Source of the DNA: Channallabes apus
Taxonomy: Eukaryota > Chordata > Actinopteri > Siluriformes > Clariidae
NCBI GenBank assembly: GCA_030522415.1
Contig: CM060108.1
Coordinates: 43,095,256-43,159,255 of the forward strand
Reading direction: 5' to 3'
Length of the DNA: 64,000 nt
Below are positions 44,175 to 54,369 of the stretch, piece after piece; the first letter of the stretch is position 1, and each line of letters begins with the position of its first letter. The notes beneath the pieces are model-generated. The model worked only from the letters and a program-made list of their open reading frames with translations, made no database searches and was not told the origin of the DNA. The position numbers and the translations under genes were made by a program.

Positions 44175-46537
44175 GCACAGTGTATATACAGTATGTGTGC
44201 GTTTGATTTCTGCATATTTGAAATGAACTCAACCTCAGCAGAAGCCCAATCCAGTCTGATACCAAAATATTGGAAGCAACGTCCTTTAAAGAATGACCAT
44301 CCACCTGGACACCTTATACATCCATGGTTTCCTACATTGGAAGAAAAATTTTAAAGTAGCATGTGGGTTACAAAGCATGGAGATTATTTTTAACCCTCAT
44401 ATTGTGTTCCTGTCAAATCTGACCGATTCACAAGTTTCCTCTTTTAAAAAAGTGCAGTAAATTTTATTCATTTCACGTGGGGTTCAATAACTTTGTTTGA
44501 ACATGACATTTGAACGCAAAAAATACATTTGACATATTTTTTTTAAATAAAATTTGTGTTTTATAAAACTTTTATACACTCATGATGTTCCCGGTCAAAA
44601 ATATAAAAAATCAAACACATAATTTTTACCACACCTGTTGAAAAACAAAATTGCAACCTTGTTTTAACCATAACTTTCTTGCAGCTGTGGTATACATTAT
44701 AAAGCTTTTTTTATGTCTTACAATACTTACAGCTCAGTCTTTGGCAGCCTGATATACTGCTGTGGAAGCTGTGGAATTATATTTGACAGCAACAGTGATG
44801 AGGAGAAAATAAGCCAGGTTGACAGTGAGGAGGGTTCAGAGGGGCAAAAGTTAACAGAGTATAACCTGAGAAGGAAGACCCAGCTGAAGTTGTAGTCTGG
44901 TAAAAAAAATGGAACCAAACCATGACCCAAACACATATCGTGTCTCGTGCGGATGACGTCAAGTCCTTTTTCTCACGGACTCCATTGTAACCATTGTCAT
45001 TAACATGCAGAGGTGTCAAGTAACGAAGTACAAATACTTCGTTACCTTACTTAAGTAGAAATTTTGGGTATCTATACTTTACTGGAGTAATTATTTTTCA
45101 GCCGACTTTTTACTTCTACTCCTTACATTTTTAAGCAATTATCTGTACTTTCTACTCCTTACATTTTAAAAATAGCCTCGTTACTCTATTTTTATGATCA
45201 GAACGCGCACAACGCCCCCCCAGTCGCATGATAAGAACGCGCACAACGCACCCCCCCCACCGTCGCATGATCAGAAAGCGAGACCTTAATGCTTTTGTTG
45301 CCCCTCACGGTACTTTTACTTTTATACTTTAAGTAGGTTTGAAATCAGTACTTTTAAACTTTTACTTAAGTAAAAAGCTTGGGTTGATACTTCAACTTCT
45401 AAAGAAGTATTTTTGAACCCTAGTATCTATACTTCTACTCAAGTAATGAATGTGAATACTTTTGACACCACTGTTAACATGACAAACCTGGAGGGGAGAA
45501 GGGTTTATGGAAACACCTGGTAAGACATTGACCCACTGAATTTTGGAGCCTATGCGGGTAACGTTTGTTTTTGTGTGGTGTCTACAGATCACTCAACAAA
45601 TCTGCATCCAGCTTATGGGATGAGTACACTGTTCTGACAATTTTACATGTTACAATGTCTTTGCAGACCTTCCATATCCTGTCATGTGTGATATACTTTG
45701 ATGACAAGAGCAGCCTGAAGTCAACAAGACAAACTGGGACGTTTGGTAGAAGTGGGTGGAGCGCTTGTCATTTACAAACCAGGTCCAAACATCACTGTTG
45801 ATGAGCATCTCATCTGTTTTAGGGGGACGGTTCCCATTTAAGCAGTAAATGCCAAACAAACCATGTTATGAATTTTTTAAGTAATTGCTTCAAAAAAGTG
45901 ACATTGGTAAACATTTCAGTGAAGTACTCTGTGATAAACAGAAAAATAGTTTTCATCTCAGCATTTGTTATAGTCAAAATTATATCTATATAATGTTTTC
46001 CCCGCTAAAAAAAAAATTAGTACAGGTACTGTAAATGAGGCCTGCAGATCATACACAGCAAATACAAATTCAAAACATGTAATGTTCACAAGAGCTGAAG
46101 TTGATAAAAAAAAAGATCTAATACAACATTATCTGATAATATATGTATTATTGTGGATTTATAATGAAATTAACTGACCTGGTCAAAAGTGACCGGGAAC
46201 ATTATGAGTGTGAGGCACAAACAAATACCACATGAGGGTTAATTAGGTTTTGAAGAATGAATCAGCCCTTGGACTATTTAAATTAACATGAAATGCGTTA
46301 TTTATATCTTACATTGGCTTTAAATACATACTGGAGTCAGTGATATAATGGAATGTAATTATAAGATTTCATAAATGTACTTATGGCTGATTGTACAAAA
46401 ATTTAAAAAACAATTAGAAGAAAAAAAGCATAGTTTTACTAATTACTGCTCTATTATAATAAATGTGTACTCTTACCGAAAGCTGTTGCCGCCATGGCGA
46501 GAAGCAGAAAAAACACCACTTTAGTCTGACCAGCCAT
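36744..46537 (-). CDS. Secreted C-type lectin 2, single CRD (tandem paralogue)
   Basis: This is the paralogue of the lectin at 19598-11987, with the same exon plan. Coding exons on the - strand: 46537-46477 (signal peptide MAGQTKVVFFLLLAMAATAF), 44331-44234, 42502-42368, 37035-36915 and 36814-36744. Lengths 61, 98, 135, 121 and 71 nt give 161 aa plus TGA; all borders are GT-AG and phases agree. CRD blocks: [51 protein letters not shown] and FVCVKRSQ. The EPN and WND calcium/sugar motifs are kept, so mannose-type binding is predicted. The N-terminus reads NHGCIRCPGGW, without the His run; exon 2 is exactly 30 nt shorter than in lectin 1. Introns contain DIRS and piggyBac remnants and a solo LTR. 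It is probably functional. Confidence 0.93.
37237..37599 (+). mobile_element. Second solo LTR candidate, in lectin 2 intron
   Basis: A block of about 360 bp starting TGTGGAAGAA and ending near TTGTGACA, with a TATA-like 'attataaatag' at about 37397-37407 and AATAAA at 37544-37549. It carries an imperfect palindrome of 'cacctcggtcaggtgaggggagcactcacctgaagccgaggtg' type around 37341-37383. Boundaries and target duplication are uncertain. Confidence 0.5.
38388..38500 (-). mobile_element. L2 3' tail fragment
   Basis: The reverse complement matches the 3' end of the L2 element at 31755-31870 ('gctgttttgagacaatgtcaattgttaaaagcgctatacaaataaa') almost base for base. It is a short 5'-truncated insertion in the lectin 2 intron. 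Confidence 0.85.
38700..41910 (-). mobile_element. DIRS-type retrotransposon remnant in lectin 2 intron
   Basis: Read on the - strand from 41910. A terminal region comes first ('atgctatgggaaacatctcg' complement near 41850, 'ccctttcaaaaggct' near 41890), typical of fish DIRS ends. A gag-like piece follows (40982-40638) with 'FLLDAPVSPSGLFGD'. RT comes next with 'KDTYFHIEILPQHKE' and 'VLIYIDDWLAQSQ' (near 39880-39700). RNase H (39380-38965) has 'TDASLTGWGAVLDD' and 'HINCLEMMALFLALKHF'. Frames are broken and the tyrosine recombinase was not found, so it is incomplete. Confidence 0.8.
42608..42780. repeat. Old repeat shared with lectin gene 1 (14386-14580)
   Basis: 'attcagtaagagctttatcctaatc' and 'gaatccagaacctg', followed by 'aggatgggacatca', match 14400-14510. 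It holds the equivalent position in the paralogous intron. Confidence 0.65.
43181..43983. mobile_element. Non-autonomous DNA transposon candidate (Tc1/mariner-like MITE)
   Basis: The left end 'gtaaaaccttgaattgcgagc' is the approximate inverted complement of the right end 'ttgcaatccaaggttgtac'. 'aaagcactcgtataacg' near 43240 is typical of a widespread fish MITE with these termini. Internal frames carry no transposase. Confidence 0.55.
44121..44175. repeat. (CA)n microsatellite next to lectin 2 exon 2
   Basis: About 25 CA units. Lectin 1 has a GT/AT-rich simple repeat in the same relative place (17018-17076), just inside the intron after the first CRD exon. Confidence 0.95.
44394..46238 (+). 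mobile_element. piggyBac-type transposon remnant
   Basis: The ends CCCTCATATTGTG (44394) and CCACATGAGGG (to 46238) are flanked by TTAA on both sides (44390-44393 and 46239-46242), the piggyBac target. Inner subterminal repeats match too: 'ttcc.gtcaaatctgacc' near 44409 and 'ggtcaaaagtgaccgggaacat' near 46180. Decayed transposase traces are an acidic N-terminal piece (SNSDEEKISQVDSEEGSE) at 44782-44895 and a stop-broken block with 'ITVDEHLICFRGRFPFKQ' near 45794-45842, like the piggyBac 'DE..v.fRGR..frqy' motif. A hAT MITE is nested inside. Confidence 0.8.
45008..45473. mobile_element. Short hAT MITE nested in the piggyBac remnant
   Basis: A 466-bp element starting CAGAGGTGTCAAGTAACG and ending TACTTTTGACACCACTG, with a perfect 8-bp duplication TTAACATG (45000-45007 and 45474-45481). 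It is full of 'acttaagta' and 'actccttacattt' repeats. The termini differ from the larger hAT family at 21778, so it is a related but separate family. Confidence 0.88.
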
Positions 46538-46695
46538 AGTTCAGGAATTTAATGCGCTGAAAGAAAATTAAAAGTTACTTATATACAGTATAAAGTGAAT
46601 ATGTTACACAATTCAAAAACATCTACATACAACTTGGAAGTCTCGTTTTGACAGTGTTCTCGATTTAAAACACTGAGGTACTGTAAGTTATGATG

Positions 46696-46703
46696 CTTAT
46701 ATA
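46696..46703 (-). promoter_or_regulatory. TATA box of lectin gene 2
   Basis: TATATAAG on the - strand, 159 bases before the ATG (157 in lectin 1). The upstream 'GTTATTTTTCTTTGGAAAAGC' block is shared with lectin 1. Confidence 0.7.
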
Positions 46704-46749
46704 GTGATTCTCTGCTTTTCCAAAGAAAAATAACAGTCATTTGATCTTG

Positions 46750-48150
46750 GTCAAGATAAACTTTATGCCTATATTATAATTGGCCAAACTTCATTGCTAT
46801 GGTAAATTCACAGAGTTATTTCTATGAGAAGTGCCTTCCACTACACTGGAAAACTATGTCCGGGAGGACTGGCAAGCAGGTGCACTGTGTGGAAAAACAG
46901 AGGATTTGACTAAAAAAATTTACTTTTGTGTTTTTTTCTCTTAGAAAGCTTTCTCAGTAAACTTGACCCATGAGCAGACTACTTCTTTAATGGCCCAAAA
47001 ATATGGAAATATGATGTGACAATAATTCCCAGCAGAGTTCCTGACTTTGGGTCCCACCATGCTGCTCGTCCTTCCTACAGTATAATCATGTCTTGCTCAT
47101 ACAAAATGCATAATGAAAGAAAACTCCTTATCTTTACTCAACACTTTGTCAGGCACATGCTTAAGGAAATTTAATGAATAAGATGAAACACAATGTTAAG
47201 TTTAACCCCATTCAGGAATCACAGTGTGTGTGTGTGGGGGGGGGGGGGGGGCTAAAGTTGGTGAATGTAGTAAAAAGATATGACACATAACTAAAATTCC
47301 AGAGAAACAGGATGTTTATGAGGAATGTACTGCTTTGCTTAAACAATTGATGAAGAACATTCATCTCAAAACACCTGTTTATCTGGAAAAGTCTATTTAC
47401 TAGACTGGTACATTGAATGTCCACTTTCCACACATTAATGCCATGATGGTTAGCAAAATGTGAATATTTCTGAAATGATTTACTCCGATAACCAGATAAC
47501 CGATAACTTTTGTTTAGTATGCACATAAATGCCTTATGGTGTTACAGTAATGCTTGCTTTATTTTATTGGTGATGAGCTTTTTGCCTTGAGATCTTATTT
47601 GATTAAGATAGATGTGAGCTTAAGATAAAGAGCTTGTGACCAACAACAGGATGTCTAGCGGGGGACGTGTTGTGGAGAATGTCATTGGCAACCTTTGTAA
47701 CTGCCAGTAATTGTATTTTTGTAATTATTGATGTGTTTCTTAGAGTACATATCAATTAAAATATTTACGTAACTTGTACAATGTGCTTTTAGTGTAAATA
47801 GAATTTGATGAAACTGGATCATCATGAAAAAGATTTCCAATCCGGATCAGTATGGCCCGGTTTAATAACGACCACCTCAGGAACCAGTGGATTTATAAAT
47901 ATTATAATGATATTTAACTTTATGAAAGAAATTTTACTCATGTCAAGTTTGAAATAAATGGAATTGTTATTTTTATGAGACATCTTTTGAGATAGAATTC
48001 TACACAAGTCAGAGCAAAACAAGGTGTGATTTAGATTAACTGGGCCAGAAACTCTATCTCAGCCTCAAACCCATCTTAGTCCATGACCCGTCACGTCGTG
48101 CCTCAACCCGGCCCAGGACCTCAAGGCTGTTTTCAAAAAAACGTGCGCCC
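46750..48150. other. 5' flank of lectin gene 2 and spacer
   Basis: It includes stretches homologous to the lectin 1 upstream region (47310-47450). A G-run of 17-18 bases lies at 47235-47252. No other gene or element recognised between 47500 and 48150. Confidence 0.4.
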
Positions 48151-48151
48151 C

Positions 48152-48773
48152 CAGAGGTGGAAAGAGTAATAAAATTTTGTACTTAAGTAAAAGTGCTGTT
48201 ACTGTAGTGAACTTTCACTGAAGTACAAGTAAAGTTACCCTTATAAAAATCTACTCAAGTAAAAGTAAAAAGTAGCTCATAAAAAATTTACTCAGAGTAA
48301 AAGTTACTGAGTTACTTTTTTTTTTTAACAGCGGGGGTGGGGTGGGGGATGAAACACCCTTGCATAATAAATCTGTTCCCTTTGTTGTGCTTGAAATCAA
48401 AGTGGTCGCTTAAATATGACCAGGGGTTTGCTTCATAAGAATTTGTTGGCATTTCACTTTCAGCTGTGTCTGCATCACTGGCATCTGTTTTGTCCGCCTC
48501 CATCGTTCTTGTGAGTTTTAGCACGTTTGTTTTCCATCAATCAATCACTGCAGTGGTTTCCGGAGTGCTATTTCTTTCCTTCCCCGTTGTATTTTTCCAT
48601 TGTTTTTCATTTTCATTCTTTTATTTTTACTCAGTAGCGAATATGATTTAAAATGTAGTGAAGTACAATACTTTAAACAAAATATACTTAAGTAAAAGTA
48701 AAATTACAGATTACACAAAAATTACAGAAGTACACAAAAAAATCTACTCATTTACAGTAATGCGAGTAAATGT
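48152..48773 (-). mobile_element. hAT-like non-autonomous element, copy 3, truncated
   Basis: It is in the opposite orientation to copies 1 and 2. It starts CAGAGGTGGAAAGAGTAATAA and reads to 'gcgagtaaatgt' at 48773, where the last 25 or so bases of the element are replaced by the left end of a Tc1 copy. No target duplication can therefore be read. Confidence 0.8.
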
Positions 48774-50125
48774 CTTCTCAAAAAATTTGCATATTGTGAT
48801 AAAGTTCATTATTTTCTGTAATGTACTGATAAACATTAGACTTTCATATATTTTAGATTCATTACACACAACTGAAGTAGTTCAAGCCTTTTATTGTTTT
48901 AATATTGATGATTGTGGCATACAGCTCATGAAAACCCAAAATCCCTATCTCAAAAAATTAGCATATTTCATCCGACCAATAAAAGAAAAGTGTTTTTAAT
49001 ACAAAAAAAGTCAACCTTCAAATAATTATGTTCAGTTCTGCACTCAATACTTGGTCGGGAATCCTTTTGCTGATTCTTGTGTCTTGTGTCTCAACTTTCT
49101 CTTCACAATATCCCACAGATTCTCTATGGGGTTCAGGTCAGGAGAGTTGGCAGGCCAATTGAGCACAGTAATACCATGGTCAGTAAACCATTTACCAGTG
49201 GTTTTGTCTCTGTGAGCAGGTGCCAGGTCGTACTGAAAAATGAAATCTTCATCTCCATTAAGCTTTTCAGCAGATGGAAGCATGAAGTGCTCCAAAATCT
49301 CCTAATAGCTAGCTGCATTGACCCTGCCCTTGATAAAACACAGTGGACCAACACCAGCAGCTGACATGGCACCCCAGACCATCACTGACTGTGGGTACTT
49401 GACACTGGACTTCAGGCATTTTGGCATTTCCCTCTCCCCAGTCTTCCTCCAGACTCTGGCACCTTGATTTCCGAATGACATGCAAAATTTGCAACCTGTA
49501 GCCCATTTCCTGCACACGCCTGTACACGGTGGCTCTGGATGTTTCTACTCCAGACTCAGTCCACTGCTTCCGCAGGTCCCCCAAGGTCTGGAATCGGTCC
49601 TTCTCCACAATCTTCCTCAGGGCCCGGTCACCTCTTCTCGTTGTGCAGCGTTTTCTGCCACATTTTTTCCTTCCCACAGACTTCCCACTGAGGTGCCTTG
49701 ATACAGCACTCTGGGAACAGCCTATTCGTTCAGAAATGTCTTTCTGTGTCTTACCCTCTTGCTTGAGGGTGTCAATTATGGCCTTCTGGACAGCAGTCAG
49801 GTCGGCAGTCTTACCCATGATTGCTGTTTTGAGCAATGAACCAGGCTGGGAGTTTTTAAAAGCCTCAGGAATCTTTTGCAGGTGTTTAGAGTTAATTAGT
49901 TGATTCAGATGATTAGGTTAATAGCTCGTTTAGAGAACCTTTTCATGATATGCAAATTTTTTGAGATAGGGATTTTGGGTTTTCATGAGCTGTATGCCAC
50001 AATCATCAATATTAAAACAATAAAAGGCTTGAACTACTTCAGTTGTGTGTAATGAATCTAAAATATATGAAAGTCTAAAAATAATGAACTTCATCACAAT
50101 ATGCTAATTTTTTGAGAAGGACCTG
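48774..50125 (-). mobile_element. Tc1-like transposon, family B copy 1
   Basis: The right end is complete (...GAGAAGGACCTG then TA at 50126). The left end lacks the first few bases and abuts the hAT copy. The inverted repeats are about 200 bp and contain two 'tcaaaaaattagcata' motifs each. The - strand transposase pieces are 49836-49309 ('GKTADLTAVQKAIIDTLKQ', 'IGCSQSAVSRHLSGKS') and 49517-49044 ('QSVMVWGAMSAAGVGPL', '[19 protein letters not shown]'). An internal deletion after 'MGYRLQ' removes the region of the first catalytic Asp. Confidence 0.9.
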
Positions 50126-50699
50126 TATGTGGGTATCTTATTTGTGGGTTTATTTACGCAGCTATTGAATTCGGAGATGCGAATATGCGAATAAAAAACT
50201 AACTTTACTGCCGTCACAAACCGGGTCAGTACCGTACTGTATGTAGTGAGCATAATAACGTCACTGGATACATTTGTTACATGGACCACAAAAAAATCAG
50301 ATGATTCAGCACTATCAGCCTAATCAACCAAAAAGTCAGCCGAAAGGAAAATATGATGAAGCCTATGTTGCGCTTGGATTCATGGTGGTGATGGTGAGGG
50401 CAGAGGAGAGACGCGTGTGTGGGTTTTGTGTTTTAAACCGCTGGCAGTAGACCGCACGAGACCGAACAAAGTAGGAAGACACTTAGAGACATCACACCCC
50501 AGTCATGTTAATAAGCCACTAGACTTCTTTGAAAGAAAGCTCTAGATAAGTGACAAAGTAAGCTTGTTATAACAATTGCACGTGTTTTTTATCTGTGTTT
50601 TTATATGTGTTTTTTTGAACTTGGTGTTATTTGATCTTATTGGTTTAGAAACTTATATTTCAATAAATAGTAAACTTGGCCGATTTCGTTATCATTTTG

Positions 50700-50771
50700 T
50701 TGACAAGTGAGGCTTGAAAATTCGCCCACCCCTTAAGTGGGGAATGACAGAAAATGTTTGAGAACCACTGG
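50700..50771. mobile_element. Possible hAT terminus
   Basis: 'aaaatgtttgagaaccactg' at about 50752-50771 is the inverted form of the CAGTGGTTCTCAAAC end found on many hAT elements. The other end was not found upstream, so this may be a fragment. Confidence 0.35.
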
Positions 50772-50784
50772 ACTAATGATATAC

Positions 50785-51125
50785 AGCTACAGTAGGTGTC
50801 TTTTTTTCTTGTCCTAATAAAACATTGTTTTTTGTTTCTGTTGTTTTTAAGTAACTTTTAAGAAAATGGTAAATACCACTTCTACTACAGAATACTCATT
50901 TCCATTTTTAAATAGACTTTTACCAGAGAAGTTCTTATTACAAAAGATTTCCTGTTAGCACTTCTTGTTAAACACCCCCCCCCCCCCCCCCCCGTGTTTT
51001 TCTTTTTAATCTGCAGGTTAATGATGGCAGCGAAACTGTCAGATGTTGTGAGTTCTTGAGAGGTTGAGGTATCTCACAAGAAACAATCAATTTGACAGGC
51101 TAAAAGGGCCTGTTTTTGAATGTAC
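50785..51125 (+). repeat. Local tandem duplication, unit 1
   Basis: It matches 51525-51865 in order: 'cctaataaaac.ttgtttttt', 'taccacttctac.acagaat', 'tttcctgtt....cttcttgttaaa', 'ctgcaggtt.atgatggcag', 'caatcaattt'. A run of about 19 C interrupts unit 1 at 50976-50995. No open frame crosses both. Confidence 0.7.
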
Positions 51126-51250
51126 TTGGGGACAGGTATATTTCCTTGTGTAGCCCTTTTTTTCATTTAAGGGCTGATGTGGCATGGAATAATTGGCCAG
51201 TATAAATTAGAGTAATTTAGTTAGAGTAGTTTAATAGTGAACACAAGAGC

Positions 51251-51288
<38 letters not shown>

Positions 51289-51524
51289 TATGAGGAGAAG
51301 CCTCATATTTGGAATTTGGAGCAGTGAACAAAGGGAATCATTTTCATGTTTAAATTGGACACCAATTGGACACGGATAGTCTTTAAGTTGTGCTGGAGAA
51401 GACTCCATAGAGGTTTGACTCTTCTGTCATGAAGGCAATCCAGACAGATTTTTTTTATATTTTTATTTATTTGTAATTTCTTTTCCAAGTCTAATTAATT
51501 TTTTTTATTTAGTCTAATAATCTA

Positions 51525-51865
51525 TATCTTTGGTAGATGGCTTTTACCTTGTCATAATAAAACTTTATTTTTGTCTGTTGTTTTCAAATATTTGTGAGTC
51601 CAAATAACTATGAGGAAAAAAATCCTAAATACAGTACCACTTCTAGCGCAGAATAATCATTTGCCTATTTACATAGATTACTTCCGAAGAATTGCTAGTT
51701 TCTCAAATTTTCCTGTTTCCTTCTTGTTAAAATTAGGTTGAGGTTTTTGTTTTTACTCTGCAGGTTGATGATGGCAGAGATGCTGTCAGTTATTTTGACA
51801 CTTCTGAGGGGTTCAGGTACATCAGAAGAAATAATCAATTTAATTAGAGACCAAAATTTACTGTT
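51525..51865 (+). repeat. Local tandem duplication, unit 2
   Basis: Partner of 50785-51125, offset about 740 bp. It includes a short open stretch after a 'tttactctgcag' acceptor-like site with 'MMAEMLSVILTLLRGSGTSE', which is broken in unit 1. No known domain assigned. Confidence 0.7.
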
Positions 51866-51867
51866 TT

Positions 51868-52085
51868 ACATTTACTGTAGGTATTTGTCAGATGCTCTTA
51901 TCCAGAGCGACTTACAAAAAGTACTTTAAAGTTTACATCACTGGATACATACTAAGTCCAAGTATTGGAGAAACAGATGTGTCTTGAGTCGTCGTTTAAA
52001 GATAGTCAAAGTCTCTGCTGTACGGACGTCTAGAGGAAGTTCATTCCACCACCTAGGTGTCAGAACAGAAAAGAGCTTGGATGAA
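51868..52085 (-). repeat. L2-related non-coding fragment
   Basis: It holds 'cagatgctcttatccagagcgacttac' and 'ctgtacggacgtctagaggaagttcattccacc', sequences that recur across fish genomes in the neighbourhood of L2 RT tails. A matching scrap is near 680-735. The exact family is uncertain. Confidence 0.45.
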
Positions 52086-52094
52086 TACCGGCTC

Positions 52095-52095
<1 letters not shown>

Positions 52096-52191
<96 letters not shown>
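52096..52191. repeat. (ATT)n microsatellite
   Basis: About 31 units with one interruption. The poly-tyrosine open frame over it is an artefact of the repeat. Confidence 0.95.
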
Positions 52192-52193
<2 letters not shown>

Positions 52194-52296
52194 TGGTTTA
52201 GTCTGACCTAAATTAGTCATGGTTTTGCTTTTATACAACAATTATTGTATAACAAGTTATGACTTATTGACAAATTATGATTTTGTTTGTTTATTC

Positions 52297-53476
52297 CATA
52301 TCATGAAAAGGTTCTCTAAACGAGCTATTAACCTATTCATCTGAATCAACTAATTAACTCTAAACACCTGCAAAAGATTCCTGAGGCTTTTAAAAACTCC
52401 CAGCCTGGTTCATTACTCAAAACCGCAATCATGGGTAAGACTGCCGACCTGACTGCTGTCCAGAAGGCCATCATTGACACCCTCAAGCAAGAGGGTAAGA
52501 CCCAGAAAGAAATTTCTGAACGAATAGGCTGTTCCCAGAGTGCTGTATCAAGGCACCTCAGTGGGAAGTCTGTGGGAAGGAAAAAGTGTGGCAGAAAACG
52601 CAGCACAACGAGAAGAGGTGACCGGGCCCTGAGGAAGATTGTGGCGAAGGACCGATTCCAGACCTTGGGGGACCTGCGGAAGCAGTGGACTGAGTCTGGA
52701 GTAGAAACATCCAGAGCCACCGTGTACAGGCGTGTGCAGGAAATGGGCTACAGGTTGCAAATTTTGCATGTCATTGGGAAATCAAGGTGCCAGAGTCTGG
52801 AGGAAGACTGGGGAGAGGGACATGCCAAAATGCCTGAAGTCCAGTGTCAAGTACCCACAGTCAGTGATGGTCTGGGGTGCCATGTCAGCTGCTGGTGTTG
52901 GTCCACTGTGTTTTATCAAGGGCAGGGTCAATGCAGCTAGCTATCAGGAGATTTTGGAGCTTCCATCTTCCATCTGCTGAAGAACTTTATGGAGATGAAG
53001 ATTTCATTTTTCAGCACGACCTGGCACCTGCTCACAGTGCCAAAACCACTGGTAAATGGTTTACTGACCATGGTATTACTGTGCTCAATTGGCCTGCCAA
53101 CTCTCCTGACCTGAACCCCATAGAGAATCTGTGGGATATTGTGAAGAGAAAGTTGAGAGACACAAGACACAAGAATCTGCCAAAGGATTCCCGACCAAGT
53201 ATTGAGTGCAGAACTGAACATAATTATTTGAAGGTTGACTTTTTTTGTATTAAAAACACTTTTCTTTTATTGGTCGGATGAAATATGCTAATTTTTTGAG
53301 ATAGGGATTTTGGGTTTTCATGAGCTGTATGCCACAATCATCAATATTAAAACAATAAAAGGCTTGAACTACTTCAGTTGTGTGTAATGAATCTAAAATA
53401 TATGAAAGTCTAATGTTTTTCAGTACATTACAGAAAATAATGAACTTTATCACAATATGCTAATTTTTTTAGAAGG

Positions 53477-53481
<5 letters not shown>
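52297..53481 (+). mobile_element. Tc1-like transposon, family B copy 2
   Basis: This is the same family as 48774-50125 but in opposite orientation. Most of the left inverted repeat is missing; the right repeat is complete to ...AGAAGGACCTG. Transposase pieces are at 52431-52940 (DNA-binding half, open) and 52732-53281 in other frames, with 'DEDFIFQHDLAPAHSAKTT' (second catalytic Asp) and '[12 protein letters not shown]' (Glu). The junction 'MGYRLQ|ILHVI' is identical to copy 1, and the segment with the first catalytic Asp is absent. A further small gap near 52965 shifts the frame. Confidence 0.9.
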
Positions 53482-53567
<86 letters not shown>

Positions 53568-53568
53568 A
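53482..53568. repeat. (GT)n(AT)n(GA)n compound microsatellite
   Basis: It abuts the right end of Tc1 family B copy 2. A second GT run is at 53908-53936. Confidence 0.93.
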
Positions 53569-53724
53569 ATATTTCTTGTAAACTTTATTAAAGAACCCAC
53601 ATGGTATTACAGCTTGTGTCCTGCATTACTGACAAGGAGAGCATCTGCTGAGTCAGAGATGTCTGTATTTATCTTAAAACAACTAATAGTTATTCTAGTT
53701 ATTCAGACTCTCAAATTATCCTGT

Positions 53725-53900
53725 ACTGGCCAGTCCCATCTCCAGATCTGGACCCATTTGAAAATCTCTTGAATTTTGATCAAGACTAAAATGAATGCTA
53801 ATAAGCAAAGCCATCAATTAAATCTGAGCTTTTTAAAGTTTGCACCAAGAACAGCATAAAGTTACCAAACAGCAGTGTCAAGACACATGAGTTCCTTGGC
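53725..53900 (+). mobile_element. Tc1-like transposase scrap
   Basis: 'WPVPSPDLDPFENL' at about 53734-53775 matches the Tc1 motif around the third catalytic residue. Followed by decayed sequence. Confidence 0.5.
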
Positions 53901-54129
53901 ATTATTATTTGTGTGTGTGTGTGTGTGTGTGTGTGTACAGTATGTAAAACTCCTTTTGGGCTAACAATGGTAAGGAAGCCCGATTACACCACCTGGCGTC
54001 TTTTACCCCCAGAACAATGCAATAAAAAGAATTATAAATAAAATCATGATTAAGCCCAATATGTGGTTACAATACCATAAAGGATCCAACTGGTTTGATT
54101 AAAGACGTAGACATAACTTCATTATAGTA

Positions 54130-54324
54130 CCCTGCGAAGTGTACTTCATAGGGTGTTCAGCCATGTTATAAGTGTGATTCCCGCAGGGAGCGAAAATATT
54201 CAGTTTTACACCATTCGGGAACTGCGAATAGTGTAGGGAACGAGTGAACAAGAGGTCTTCACTTCACCGGAAAAGGTAATGAAAATATTCCCATAAGTCA
54301 AAATGGAGCTCGAAAATCGATTTA

Positions 54325-54369
<45 letters not shown>

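Noticed and set aside
44040..44354. Frames with HTHTHT or CVCVCV runs
   Set aside because: Translation of the (CA)n microsatellite beside the real lectin exon.
49529..49903. 124-codon + strand frame, with a near-identical - strand frame at 52720-52346
   Set aside because: Both are antisense to the Tc1 family B transposase; their similarity reflects the transposon copies.
51984..52211. Frame with a run of more than 20 tyrosines
   Set aside because: Produced by the (ATT)n microsatellite; no gene support.
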